A stretch of DNA of 64,000 nt from Actinomycetes bacterium (lineage in GTDB: Bacteria > Actinomycetota > Thermoleophilia > RBG-16-64-13): positions 62,001-126,000 of the forward strand of contig JAGXFW010000016.1 of assembly GCA_024637035.1 (NCBI GenBank), read 5' to 3'. The notes beneath the pieces are model-generated. The model was not told the DNA's origin. It was given only the letters and a program-made list of their open reading frames with translations, and did not search any database. Below are positions 1 through 9,378 of this stretch, in pieces (positions within the stretch are counted from its first letter, which is position 1; each line of letters starts with the position of its first letter). A program made the position numbers and the translations under genes.

Positions 1-81
1 CGGAGTGCCGGCGGGCCGTGTCTTCCCTTCCGGCCCATCCGGGGCTCCAGAAGAACTCGCTGTATGCGTATCGTTTCCCAT
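1..81 (-). CDS. Possible 5' end of a gene running off the window
   Basis: An open frame starts at an ATG on the minus strand at position 81 and stays open to the window edge (27 codons, hydrophilic, rich in Gly, Pro, Ser and Thr). A weak GGGG lies about nine bases upstream. It would be the next gene after pilC, beyond the hairpin at 96-126. There is too little sequence to assign a family, and chance openness in GC-rich DNA is quite possible. Confidence 0.25.
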   Translation of the reverse strand, partial: MGNDTHTASSSGAPDGPEGKTRPAGTP

Positions 82-95
82 GATGAAGGCCCCAC

Positions 96-126
96 ACAAG
101 GCACGCCCTCTGGGAGCGTGCCTTGT
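96..126 (-). terminator. Hairpin after the pil genes
   Basis: An 11-bp perfect inverted repeat (arms 96-106 and 116-126, 9-nt loop) begins 19 bp past the pilC stop codon. The tail after the stem on the minus strand is not T-rich, so it may be a weak or factor-assisted terminator, or an RNA-stabilising hairpin. Confidence 0.5.
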
Positions 127-145
127 AGGTTGCTGAACGGCCTAG

Positions 146-1360
146 TTACTCGACCAGCTGGAACAGGTTGAAGATCGGGAGGTACATCGAGACGACCACA
201 AGGCCGACGATACTCCCAATGAAGATCATCATGATCGGCTCGATGATCGACGTGAGCGACTTCACCGCGGAATCCACCTCGTCTTCGTAGAAGTCGGCGA
301 TCTTGTGAAGCATGGTGTCGAGGGCGCCCGTTTCTTCCCCGATGGCGATCATCTGGGTGACCATCGGCGGAAACACCTTCACCTTCTCAAGAGGTCGCGA
401 GATCGAATCACCGCTCTTGATGTTCTCCCTCACGGCTTCCATAGCGTACTCGATGACCGTGTTGCCTGAGGTCTTTCCGGTGATGTCGATGGCTTGCAGG
501 ATCGGTACACCGGAGCTCACCAGGGTCGCCAGCGTGCGGCTGAAGCGCGAAACGGCGATCTTCTGGACAATGGGCCCCAACTTCATAGGTAGACGAAGCT
601 TGATCTTGTCCCAAGTCTCGGTGCCTTGCTTCGTATTCTTGAGCCTCTTGGCACCGTAGAACAGTAGGAAGAGCGCCGGGAAGACAATGAACCAGAAGGA
701 GCGCAGGAAGTCGCTTGCCCCCACCATGATCCTGGTGAGCAACGGCAATTGCCCGCCCAATCCATCGTACATCCCAGCGAACACCGGTATCACGAACAGG
801 ATGAGGCCGAATAGCACAAGGATCGCAAAGACGAAGATCAGGATCGGGTAGGTCATGGCTGACTTGACCGATCTTCGGAGACTGTCGTCTTTCTCGAGCT
901 GGGTCGCCAGGCGTTCGAGGGTCAAATCGAGCACGCCGCCGATCTCGCCGGCCCGGACCATGCTGACGTAGAGCCTGTCGAACGCGATCGGGTGCTTCTC
1001 GAAGGAGTCGGAGAGGGGCATACCTGCCTCGACATCCATGCGAACGGCCTGGATGATCTTCTTGAGGCGTGGGTTCTCGGTCTGCTCCTCCAGGATGTAG
1101 AGCGCCCGGAGCAACGCCAGCCCCGCGTTGATCATCGTGGCGAACTGACGAGAGAAGATGACCTTGTCGCGGAGCTTGACACTCGTCATCCCCTCGAGCA
1201 GTTCGCCGATGTTGGGCAGCCCCTTCTTCTCCTCGAGGGACATCACGGTAAGGCCGCGCCGTCGGAGTTCAGCCGCCACCGAGGCCTTTGACACCCCTTG
1301 TATCTCGCCGCCCATAATGTTGCCGCCCGACGGCTTGGCTGTGTATGTGAAGTTGGCCAT
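146..1360 (-). CDS. pilC: Type IV pilus inner-membrane platform protein PilC
   Basis: Integral membrane platform protein of the type IV pilus/type II secretion machine (GspF family), which couples the cytoplasmic ATPases to pilin assembly. The 404 aa match the family length. Two T2SSF repeats are seen, roughly residues 70-190 and 275-395, each ending in hydrophobic segments (about 165-195, 218-238 and 374-396). ATG start with an AAGGA site upstream. It is the last gene of a pilB-pilT-pilC run; no pilin or prepilin peptidase is in the window, so the rest of the pilus locus probably lies beyond the left edge. Confidence 0.95.
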   Translation of the reverse strand: MANFTYTAKPSGGNIMGGEIQGVSKASVAAELRRRGLTVMSLEEKKGLPNIGELLEGMTSVKLRDKVIFSRQFATMINAGLALLRALYILEEQTENPRLKKIIQAVRMDVEAGMPLSDSFEKHPIAFDRLYVSMVRAGEIGGVLDLTLERLATQLEKDDSLRRSVKSAMTYPILIFVFAILVLFGLILFVIPVFAGMYDGLGGQLPLLTRIMVGASDFLRSFWFIVFPALFLLFYGAKRLKNTKQGTETWDKIKLRLPMKLGPIVQKIAVSRFSRTLATLVSSGVPILQAIDITGKTSGNTVIEYAMEAVRENIKSGDSISRPLEKVKVFPPMVTQMIAIGEETGALDTMLHKIADFYEDEVDSAVKSLTSIIEPIMMIFIGSIVGLVVVSMYLPIFNLFQLVE

Positions 1361-1413
1361 AGTGGTCCTTCCTTTCGCGCAGCGCTACCCGCGAACGCGC
1401 CTCGATCTGTGCG

Positions 1414-2478
1414 TCACGCAGCCCCGGATACGAGGAGTCGCCTGAGGTCTTCTGGATTCGACGATCGACGATCGGCCAGTTCCTTCGTGATCAGGCCTCG
1501 CCTCACGAGGTCGGCCAGCGTTGAGTCCATCGTCTGCATGCCGTGCTTCGTGCCCGTCTGCATGGTGGTGTAGATCTGGTGGGTCTTGCCTTCCCTGATG
1601 AGGTTCCGAACCGCGGGCGTCGGGACCAGGACCTCGACCGCGACGATCCGGCCCTTGCCGTCTCGTCGTTCGAGCAACTGCTGCGTCACGATGCCCTGGA
1701 TGGTCGCGGCGATCTGTACGCGGATCTGTTCCTGCTGATGCGGCGGGAAGACGTCGATGAGACGATCGATTGTCTGCGGCGCGTCTTGTGTATGAAGCGT
1801 TGCGAAGACCAGATGGCCGGTCTCCGCAGCCGTCAGAGCGGTTGTGATCGTCTCGAGATCACGGAGCTCCCCGACAAGTATGATGTCGGGGTCCTGCCGG
1901 AGGACGGACTTCAGGGCCTTGGCGAACGACTTGGTATCGGTTCCCACCTCACGCTGATTCACTATGCAGCCCTGATGGCGGTGGAGGAACTCGATCGGAT
2001 CCTCGATCGTCATGATGTGATCGGTACGCTGTTTGTTGATGCTGTCGATCATGGCCGCGAGGGTCGTGGACTTGCCAGAACCGGTGGGACCGGTGACGAG
2101 CACGAAGCCCCGAGGTTTTCCCGCCAACTCGTGAAGTACCTGCGGCAGGCCCAACTCGTCAATAGATTTGATGTCCACCGGGATGAGACGGAAGGCGGCT
2201 CCGAGGCTGTTGCGCTGGAAATAGGCGTTCACTCGGAATCGAGCCCGACCGGGCACTGAGTAGGAGAAATCAAGCTCCCACTCGTTCTCGAGTTTCTGCC
2301 GTTGATCCTGGGTGAGGATGCTGTAGATGAGAGAGCGCGCGTCGTTATTGGTCACCCTCGGCGCATCGAGGTGCACGAGTTTGCCGTCGACTCGCAGAGT
2401 CGGAGGCACCCCTACTGAGATGTGCAGGTCGGAAGCTCCCCTTTCGAGTACCTCCTTCAGAACCTCAACTAGTTCCAC
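1414..2478 (-). CDS. pilT: Twitching-motility/retraction ATPase PilT
   Basis: Hexameric ATPase that powers pilus retraction. Walker A GPTGSGKST is at about residues 130-138, the Walker B region has the DIILVGELRD signature, and the PilT-specific motif AVRNLIREGK is present near the C terminus. I place the start at the GTG at 2478, four bases after GGAGGT, which gives an N terminus (ELVEVLKEVLERGASDLHIS) like other PilT proteins. An in-frame ATG 12 bases upstream (2490) overlaps the ribosome-binding site and would give 358 aa. It lies between pilB and pilC and is likely cotranscribed with them. Confidence 0.95.
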   Translation of the reverse strand: MELVEVLKEVLERGASDLHISVGVPPTLRVDGKLVHLDAPRVTNNDARSLIYSILTQDQRQKLENEWELDFSYSVPGRARFRVNAYFQRNSLGAAFRLIPVDIKSIDELGLPQVLHELAGKPRGFVLVTGPTGSGKSTTLAAMIDSINKQRTDHIMTIEDPIEFLHRHQGCIVNQREVGTDTKSFAKALKSVLRQDPDIILVGELRDLETITTALTAAETGHLVFATLHTQDAPQTIDRLIDVFPPHQQEQIRVQIAATIQGIVTQQLLERRDGKGRIVAVEVLVPTPAVRNLIREGKTHQIYTTMQTGTKHGMQTMDSTLADLVRRGLITKELADRRSSNPEDLRRLLVSGAA

Positions 2479-2551
2479 AACTACCTCCATGACGCTGGGA
2501 CAAGCGGATCATGCACGGTCCTTACCCGAGTGCCCGCAGGCACGGTTCTTC

Positions 2552-4273
2552 TTACACGATGACCCGTGCGATCTCCTCGATCGCCGTACGACCCTGCAAC
2601 ACCTTGTCGATTCCGTCCTCGCGGAGGCTCTTCATGCCTTCGGCTTGGGCGACACGGCTGATCTCGTCCGCGCTCTTGCGCTCCACGGTGAGTCTCTCGA
2701 TGGCCTCGGTCACCAGCATGACCTCATAGATGCCGAGACGTCCCTTGTAGCCGGTTCCGTTGCAGCGAGGACATCCTACCGGTTTGTACAGGGTGACGTT
2801 CTCCCAGTCTTCGCAGGCCTCCATCGGGAAGTCGTTCCGGCGGAGCATCTCCTGCGTGGGCTTGTACTGCTCTTTGCATCCCTCGCACAGTTTGCGGGCA
2901 AGCCGCTGAGCGAGAACACAATCGACGGCTGAGGCGGTGAGGAAGGGCTCGATGCCCATCTCGGTGAGCCGCGACAAGGCGCCCGGAGCGTCGTTGGTGT
3001 GCAGAGTCGAAAGCACCAAGTGACCGGTGAGCGCGGATTCAACCGCGATCTGAGCCGTCTCCTTGTCGCGGATCTCGCCGATCATCACGATGTCCGGGTC
3101 GCAGCGGAGGATCGATTTGAGGGCCGCCGGGAAGGTCAGCCCCGCACGCACGTTCGCTTGTACCTGATTGATGCCCGTCAATCTGTACTCCACCGGGTCC
3201 TCGACCGTGATGATGTTCTTCTCGGAGGTGTTCAGTATGTTCAACGTGGCATATAGGGTCGTGGATTTGCCCGAGCCCGTCGGGCCCGTGACCAACATAG
3301 CCCCGTACGGCTTCGTGAACGATTTACGGTATCGGGCGAGGCTCTTGTCTGAGAAGCCGAGGTCCTCCAGCCGGAGCATGACGTTCGACCTGTCCAAGAG
3401 GCGCATCACGATCTTTTCCCCGTACACGGTCGGCAGCGATGCCACCCGCATATCGATGGGCTTCCCTCCCACCATCAAACCGATACGGCCGTCCTGGGGC
3501 ACCCGGCGTTCGGCGATGTCGAGGTCTGCCATGATCTTGATGCGCGAGAGGACTCCGGATTGCATGCGACGCGGCACCGACATGACCTCGTGCAGTACTC
3601 CGTCGTTCCGGAAGCGGATGATCATCTCTTTGGCCTGCGGTTCGAAGTGTATGTCGGACGCGCCGTCCTCCGCCGCCTGAGCCATGATGCTGTTGACCAA
3701 CTTGACGATCGGAGCCTCGTCGACTTGCTCCCTGATGTCCCGCACTTCGTCGGGACTCATTTCCGTGGAATCGAGCTGCTCCTCGAGGTTCTGGCCGACC
3801 TTGTCTTCGAGTCGACGCAGTTTGCTGATCTGCCCGAAGATGTCTTCCTCGGTTGCTATGGCCGGCTCGACGTCGCACCCGGTGAGGATGCGCAGGTCGT
3901 CTATCGCGAAGATATTGGCCGGATCGACCATGGCTACCAGCAAGGTGTGATCGTTGAGGTAGGTCACGGGGATGGCCGCATAGCGTCTCGCGTCCTTCTC
4001 CGTGATCAAGTTCGCGGCGGCGTGATCCACCTTGGTGACCGAGAGATCGAGATATCGCACGCCCAATCGGCGCGCCAGGGCCTCAGTCAACTCGTTGTGC
4101 TTGACCCACCCCTTCGCGACGAGTACCTCGCCGATGCGCATGTGCGAGGTCTTCTGTTCCTCGAGAGCCTCTTCGAGTTGTTGGGGCGTCAGGAGCCCCA
4201 TCTCGACGAGGATCTCGCCGGTCCGTTTCTTCCCAGGCTTGCGTAGGGGGATCTCTTCGCTCGGCAACTGCAT
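2552..4273 (-). CDS. pilB: Type IV pilus assembly ATPase PilB
   Basis: Cytoplasmic extension ATPase of the type IV pilus (GspE/PilB family). Seen: N-terminal MshEN/T2SSE-N domain (about 15-150), ATPase domain with Walker A GPTGSGKST (330-338), and a C-terminal zinc-binding pair (CEGC, then CPRC) typical of PilB/GspE. The chosen ATG overlaps the aroE stop as TGATG, implying translational coupling; 573 aa fits the family. An upstream in-frame GTG at 4330 would overlap aroE by 58 bp and is less likely. With pilT next, the locus encodes both pilus extension and retraction. Confidence 0.95.
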   Translation of the reverse strand: MQLPSEEIPLRKPGKKRTGEILVEMGLLTPQQLEEALEEQKTSHMRIGEVLVAKGWVKHNELTEALARRLGVRYLDLSVTKVDHAAANLITEKDARRYAAIPVTYLNDHTLLVAMVDPANIFAIDDLRILTGCDVEPAIATEEDIFGQISKLRRLEDKVGQNLEEQLDSTEMSPDEVRDIREQVDEAPIVKLVNSIMAQAAEDGASDIHFEPQAKEMIIRFRNDGVLHEVMSVPRRMQSGVLSRIKIMADLDIAERRVPQDGRIGLMVGGKPIDMRVASLPTVYGEKIVMRLLDRSNVMLRLEDLGFSDKSLARYRKSFTKPYGAMLVTGPTGSGKSTTLYATLNILNTSEKNIITVEDPVEYRLTGINQVQANVRAGLTFPAALKSILRCDPDIVMIGEIRDKETAQIAVESALTGHLVLSTLHTNDAPGALSRLTEMGIEPFLTASAVDCVLAQRLARKLCEGCKEQYKPTQEMLRRNDFPMEACEDWENVTLYKPVGCPRCNGTGYKGRLGIYEVMLVTEAIERLTVERKSADEISRVAQAEGMKSLREDGIDKVLQGRTAIEEIARVIV

Positions 4274-5118
4274 CAGTCGCTGGAAGCCCTGTTTCGGAAC
4301 AACTCCACGGGGGCGTCCCTCCCGGTCCACAATCCATACGCGATGCAGGCCTGCTGCACAAGCATCTCTGTGCCCTCGATCACCGTCGCACCCCTCCCGT
4401 GGGCTGCCTTCAACAGCGGCGTCATCGAATCAGAATACACGACATCCATCACCGCATGACCTTCCCTCACCATATCGACAGGAAGTGGTATTGCCTTGAA
4501 CGTACCAGCGAGGCCGATGGACGTCGCATTCACGATCAAATCGACTTGAGCGGTGACGCGGCCGAGTTCTCGCGTCTCGATTGCCTGGACGGGGACGGTG
4601 GACCACGCCGAAGCGTCGGAGCAGAGTCTTTGGGCTCGCGCACTGGTGCGGTTATGCACCGCGACCTCGGCCGCTCCGGCGTGTACGAGCGCCGCAACGA
4701 CGGCGCGAGCCGCGCCTCCGGCTCCCAGCACAAGGCAGCGAGCGCCCGCCGGACTCCTCCCCCACCCTCGCTCCAGGGCGCGGAGGAAGCCTTCGGCGTC
4801 TGTGTTGTGGCCCCGGAGACGACCGTGGTCGGCCACAATCGTGTTCACCGCCCCGATCTTGGTGGCCAGATCGTCGGTCTCGTCAAGAAGAGCGACCACG
4901 GCCTCCTTGTGCGGAGCTGTGACGTTGGCGCCTACGAACCCTAGGCTGCGAAGCCCCTCGACGGCCGAGGGCAAGTGCACCTCTGCGACATCGAACGCCA
5001 CGTACACCAGGTCTAGACCCTGATCCACGAAGGCGGCGTTGTGCATCGCCGGTGAACGTGAATGGCGCACAGGATGGCCCAGAATGCAGATCACCCCCGT
5101 GCCGGCCCCTACTTCCAT
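4273..5118 (-). CDS. aroE: Shikimate dehydrogenase
   Basis: Reduces 3-dehydroshikimate to shikimate with NADPH in aromatic amino acid synthesis. Seen: shikimate-binding serines in HSRSPAMHN (20 and 22), catalytic Lys71 in the APHK motif, catalytic Asp107 in NTDAEG, and the Rossmann motif GAGGAARAV. The 281 aa are normal for the family. GGAG precedes the ATG by nine bases. It sits between mltG and pilB, and its stop overlaps the pilB ATG by one base. The order alaS-ruvX-mltG-aroE is a common chromosomal string in monoderms. Confidence 0.95.
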   Translation of the reverse strand: MEVGAGTGVICILGHPVRHSRSPAMHNAAFVDQGLDLVYVAFDVAEVHLPSAVEGLRSLGFVGANVTAPHKEAVVALLDETDDLATKIGAVNTIVADHGRLRGHNTDAEGFLRALERGWGRSPAGARCLVLGAGGAARAVVAALVHAGAAEVAVHNRTSARAQRLCSDASAWSTVPVQAIETRELGRVTAQVDLIVNATSIGLAGTFKAIPLPVDMVREGHAVMDVVYSDSMTPLLKAAHGRGATVIEGTEMLVQQACIAYGLWTGRDAPVELFRNRASSD

Positions 5119-5236
5119 TCGATCAACTCCAGGATTCGCCCTTGCCGTCGCCCTTCAGAGATTCCGGACACCACAGTACAAGGTTCGCTCCGGGGCCACA
5201 CTCCTCCTTTGGTCGCACAATGGCGACCTCGAGGCT

Positions 5237-6295
5237 TCATTCTCCGGGAGCTTGGGCTTTGGCCTTGAGGAAGTCGTCGTATGAGGCAGTGAAGAAGTGG
5301 TGTCCCTCGGTATCGATGAGCACGTAGTACAGGAAATCCACATCCGCAGGGGCAAGAGCAGCCCCCAGCGCCTGAATACCAGGGCTCGCGATCGGGCCGG
5401 GCGGAAGTCCCGTGACCACCCGGGTGTTGTAGGGGGAATCGCTGGCGAGGTCGCTCTTGGTGAGCGGCTCGGTCCACTTCTTCAAGGCGAAACGAGTCGT
5501 GGCGTCGATGCCGAGTGGCATGTTGCGCTCAAGTCGGTTGTAGATGACGGCGGCCACCCGTGCGCGCTCTTCAGGCACCCGGGCTTCCTTCTCGATCATA
5601 GACGCGACGATGATTACCTCATATGGTTCGACACCGAGTGCGTTCGCGTTTGCCCAGTCCAGCTCTCTCGTCTTGCTCTCGAACGTGTTCAGCTGCAGTT
5701 GGATCAGTTCCTGGGAGTCGACACCGAGTTCGACGAAATACGTGCTGGGGAAGAGCAGTCCTTCGAGGTCGGCCGGAGCCACCTCGGCGTCCCCGACCTT
5801 CGGAAGAATGAACCGGTCGGGATCCCCCGCGTATTTCTGGTAGTCGTCCGCAGAGATGGCTTCAAACCCATCCATGCGCGCCGCTGCTTGGTCAATCGAC
5901 AATCCCTCGGGCAGGGTGAGCCGTACGTCGGGGGGAGACGATCCGGTTTCGAGGAGTGCTATCACCGAACCGATGTCCTGACCGGTCACGAAACTATACG
6001 TGCCCGGCTGGATCCGCTCAGCCGCTCCTTTGAGACGAAGCTCCACAAGGAAGGTGGTGGCCGAGGCGATGACACCTTCGCGCTCGAGGATCGTGGCGAC
6101 GTCCGAGGCCGTCAAGCCGGTTGGTATGATGATGGTTCGTGCCTCTGACGGTGCGACGGTGGGGGTAGGTCCGCCGAACCGCTCCAGGAAGTCAGAGGCG
6201 ACGACGACAGCTCCGCCGCCCAGCACCAGCAGGAGAAAGGCAAAAGCTACCAGGAGTCGACGGCGACGACGGGTGGTACGGTCGTTCGCTCTCAC
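5237..6295 (-). CDS. mltG: Endolytic murein transglycosylase MltG (YceG family)
   Basis: Membrane-anchored enzyme that cleaves nascent peptidoglycan strands to end glycan polymerisation. Seen: a basic N terminus (several Arg), one transmembrane helix at about residues 13-33, a LysM-like region, and the catalytic signature ASMIEKEA carrying the YceG glutamate. The start is the GTG at 6295, which overlaps the ruvX stop as GTGA; a GGA lies just upstream. An earlier in-frame start at 6355 would run 60 bp into ruvX. 352 aa is a usual length. Confidence 0.93.
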   Translation of the reverse strand: MRANDRTTRRRRRLLVAFAFLLLVLGGGAVVVASDFLERFGGPTPTVAPSEARTIIIPTGLTASDVATILEREGVIASATTFLVELRLKGAAERIQPGTYSFVTGQDIGSVIALLETGSSPPDVRLTLPEGLSIDQAAARMDGFEAISADDYQKYAGDPDRFILPKVGDAEVAPADLEGLLFPSTYFVELGVDSQELIQLQLNTFESKTRELDWANANALGVEPYEVIIVASMIEKEARVPEERARVAAVIYNRLERNMPLGIDATTRFALKKWTEPLTKSDLASDSPYNTRVVTGLPPGPIASPGIQALGAALAPADVDFLYYVLIDTEGHHFFTASYDDFLKAKAQAPGE

Positions 6296-6702
6296 TCCGA
6301 AGGCCTTGATCGAACCAGGGCCGCGTGGTCCAGGTAGCCCTGAAGAAGGTGGCAAGCAGCCACATCGTCAACCAACTCCCCGGGCCTGCGATTCTGCTTA
6401 GCCAGCTTCGATGTGAAACGCTCATCCCAGGTGAACACCGGCCTCGCAGTGGCGGACCTCAATCGGTCGATGAAGGCGACGACTGTACGCATCTGTTGGT
6501 TCTCTCTGCCGGAAAGAGGTCGGGGCAGGCCGACGACTATGGCGGACGCATCCTCCCGCTCGGCCACATCAGCGACGGCAGCGGCGAGTTCCTGTCGGTC
6601 CTTGAGCTTCAGGATCCCGAGGGGTCTGCACGTGATCCCGAGGGGATCGGAGAGGGCGAGTCCTGTTCGGGCCCCGCCCACATCCACGCCCAGCGTGCGC
6701 AA
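6292..6702 (-). CDS. ruvX: RuvX/YqgF Holliday-junction-resolvase-like nuclease
   Basis: RNase H-fold protein. In E. coli YqgF acts in 16S rRNA 5'-end maturation and has been proposed as an alternative resolvase. Seen: metal-binding Asp in GVDVGGARTG, the DERFTSKLA segment with the conserved Glu, and the C-terminal DDVAACHLLQ Asp pair. 136 aa is typical. Translation starts at TTG, with GGGAG about nine bases upstream inside the alaS 3' end. It is coupled to mltG through GTGA. Confidence 0.92.
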   Translation of the reverse strand: MRTLGVDVGGARTGLALSDPLGITCRPLGILKLKDRQELAAAVADVAEREDASAIVVGLPRPLSGRENQQMRTVVAFIDRLRSATARPVFTWDERFTSKLAKQNRRPGELVDDVAACHLLQGYLDHAALVRSRPSE

Positions 6703-6707
6703 TTCGG

Positions 6708-9326
6708 TCAGGCTCCCAGACGGGCCAGTAGGGAGTCCTGGATAGTCTCCAGACCCGCATCGAGGCGACTCGGATCACCGCCTCCGCCACGACCCAGACT
6801 TGGGCTACCCCCGCCCCCGCCCCCGATCAGGGCACCGAGTTCCTTGATCAGATCACCGGCGTGGAACCCAGTCAACTCGGGAGAGACCCCGGCCACCGCA
6901 ACGACCTTGTCATCGGAGATGGCCGCGAGAACGACGACAGCCGGTCCGAGCCGGCCGCGGACTTGATCGAGTAGGGACAGCAGGTGCTCTGTGTCCCGGG
7001 CCGCCACGTGCGCCACGGCCACGCGAGTCTCCCCCGCCGTCACTGAACCATCGAGGATACCGGAGGTCAGATCCGCGGTGGTGCCGGCCATCAGTTCTTT
7101 GTTGTCACGTTCGAGGCTACCCAGTCTGGTCTCGAGCTTGCGTATGGCCGGTACGAGAGCGTCTTCCTGCACCGAGAGCAGCCGGGCCGCTTCGGAGACC
7201 GAAGTATCGCGGTCACGATAGAACTCAACGGCTTTTCGGCCGGTTAGCGCCTCGATCCGTCGTACGTTCGCTCCAACACTGCCTTCGGAGACGATCTTGA
7301 AGATCCCGATCTCACTGGTCGCGTGCACATGCGTGCCGCCGCACAGTTCCCGACTGAAATCATCGACCTCGACTACCCGGACGAAGTCGCCGTACTTCTC
7401 GCCAAAGAGCGCGACAGCGCCGAGGTCTTTGGCGTGGTCAAGACTCGTCGTGAACGCGCGCACCGGGTGGTTCTCTACGATCTTGCGGTTGACGATCGCC
7501 TCCAGTTCGCGTAGGCGTTCCGCCCCGAGGGGCTCGTGATACGCGAAGTCGAAACGGAACTTGTCGGCCCGGACGGCGGACCCCGCTTGGGTCACGTCCT
7601 TCCCGAGCATGGTGCGCAAACCGTAGTGCAGAAGATGGGTGCCAGTGTGGTTGGCCGCAACGGAGTGCCGGTGCACGGAAGAGATGACCGCTTTGGCTCG
7701 CACCCCCGGCTGGAGTTCTCCCTCGACGACGTTCGCGAGCACGATCTGCACCGAGCCGTGTTGTTGCACGTCGCGGACTTCCGCACGGCCCGAGTCTGTC
7801 TCGATCCAACCGATGTCCGCCGTCTGCCCCCCGCTTTCGGCATAGAACGGGCTTTCTCGGAGGCTGAGGATCACGTGCCCGTCTTCGAGTCTCTGCAGGC
7901 GCTCGATGACGGTGAAGACCTCGTCCTGGGCATAGCCGACGAATTCCGTCGGGTGTCCATCCGCCCTGGCCAAGGTGAGAACGGCTTCCTGCACTGTGTC
8001 CGAGCCCCGACTTGAGGCCCGAGCGCGCTCACGCTGTGCGCCCATGGCACTATCGAAGCCCACTCGATCGAGATGCATGCCGCGCTCTTCCACGATCTCT
8101 CTGGTCACCTCGATCGGAAAGCCGTACGTGTCGTGCAGCACGAACGCCGCCCTGCCGGGGAAGACTTCCGTTCCCTCGTCCTCGGCCCTGCGGATCTCTT
8201 CGTCGAGGAGTATCAAGCCCTGGTCCAGGGTGCGATTGAAGCGCTCCTCCTCCGCACCGACGATGCGGAGGATGGTGTCCTGCCGAGCGCGCAGCTCCGG
8301 GTACGCCTCCGACATGAGATCGATGGTGCGCTCCGCGAAACGTGCGAGGAACGGCGGAGTCATGTCGAGGCTCCGGCTGAATCGGGCTGCACGCCTGATC
8401 ACGCGCCTCAAGACGTAGCCCCTGCCCTCGTTCCCGGGAAGAACGCCATCGCCGATAAGGAAGGCCATGGCCCTGGAGTGGTCCGCGAGAACCCGCAAGA
8501 CCACGTCCGCGCTCTCCGAGCTGCCGAAACTCACGCCCGATATCTCTTCACCCAGTTCGATGAGAGGGCGGAACGAGTCGGTGAGGAAGACCGAATCGAC
8601 ATCTTGCATGAGGGCGGCGATGCGCTCCAACCCCATTCCGGTGTCGATATTCTTGGCGGGTAGCGGCGTGAGCCGTCCTTGTTCATCTTGGTTGTACTGC
8701 ATGAACACCAGGTTCCAGTACTCGAGGAAGCGTTCGCAGTCACATCCGGGCTTGCAGTCATCGCTCCCACAGCCGACCTCGACACCACGGTCGTAGTAGA
8801 GCTCCGAGCAGGGGCCGCACGGGCCGGTGGGGCCAGGTGGCCCCCAGAAGTTCTCGCTGCGAGGCAGAGCGACCATCCGTGCTCGTGGGATGCCGACCGC
8901 CTCCCAGTACCCCATGGCTTCCTCGTCGGCTCCGACACGTTCGTCGCCTTCGAAGACCGAGACCCAGATACGGTCGGGCGAGAGGCCCAACTCGGCGGTG
9001 GAGAGCTCGTAGCCGAAGCGGATGGCGTCTTCCTTGAAGTAGTCGCCCACCGAGAAGTTCCCCAGCATCTCGAAGAACGTGCAGTGCCTGGCCGTAAGAC
9101 CGACGCGATCGATGTCCGTAGTGCGAAAGCACTTCTGCACGCTGGTGAGACGAGGCGCGGGCGGATCGGCCATGCCCAGGAAGTACGGCTTGAACGGTTG
9201 CATGCCCGCAGTAGTAAGCAACACGGACGGATCTCGGTACGGTACCAGTGACGCACTGGGAACCAGCAGGTGACCGTTCCTGGTGAAGTAGTCCAGGAAA
9301 AGTCTGCGAAGTTCACTCGTCTTCAC
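6708..9326 (-). CDS. alaS: Alanyl-tRNA synthetase
   Basis: Charges tRNA-Ala in the cytoplasm. All parts are seen: class II catalytic core with GMQPFKPYFLG, the editing domain with the HTGTHLLHYG zinc-site histidines, the later CGGTHVHATSEIG editing motif, and a C-terminal oligomerisation (C-Ala/DHHA1) region ending in a Gly-rich stretch. A cysteine-rich insertion (CGSDDCKPGCDC) near residue 195 sits where other bacterial AlaS carry variable loops. GTG start with GGGAG upstream. 872 aa is full length. Confidence 0.97.
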   Translation of the reverse strand: MKTSELRRLFLDYFTRNGHLLVPSASLVPYRDPSVLLTTAGMQPFKPYFLGMADPPAPRLTSVQKCFRTTDIDRVGLTARHCTFFEMLGNFSVGDYFKEDAIRFGYELSTAELGLSPDRIWVSVFEGDERVGADEEAMGYWEAVGIPRARMVALPRSENFWGPPGPTGPCGPCSELYYDRGVEVGCGSDDCKPGCDCERFLEYWNLVFMQYNQDEQGRLTPLPAKNIDTGMGLERIAALMQDVDSVFLTDSFRPLIELGEEISGVSFGSSESADVVLRVLADHSRAMAFLIGDGVLPGNEGRGYVLRRVIRRAARFSRSLDMTPPFLARFAERTIDLMSEAYPELRARQDTILRIVGAEEERFNRTLDQGLILLDEEIRRAEDEGTEVFPGRAAFVLHDTYGFPIEVTREIVEERGMHLDRVGFDSAMGAQRERARASSRGSDTVQEAVLTLARADGHPTEFVGYAQDEVFTVIERLQRLEDGHVILSLRESPFYAESGGQTADIGWIETDSGRAEVRDVQQHGSVQIVLANVVEGELQPGVRAKAVISSVHRHSVAANHTGTHLLHYGLRTMLGKDVTQAGSAVRADKFRFDFAYHEPLGAERLRELEAIVNRKIVENHPVRAFTTSLDHAKDLGAVALFGEKYGDFVRVVEVDDFSRELCGGTHVHATSEIGIFKIVSEGSVGANVRRIEALTGRKAVEFYRDRDTSVSEAARLLSVQEDALVPAIRKLETRLGSLERDNKELMAGTTADLTSGILDGSVTAGETRVAVAHVAARDTEHLLSLLDQVRGRLGPAVVVLAAISDDKVVAVAGVSPELTGFHAGDLIKELGALIGGGGGGSPSLGRGGGGDPSRLDAGLETIQDSLLARLGA

Positions 9327-9378
9327 GCGTGTCTCCCACGTTCTTGTTTTCCCGAGGACGATGCACGATCGGTCTCTC

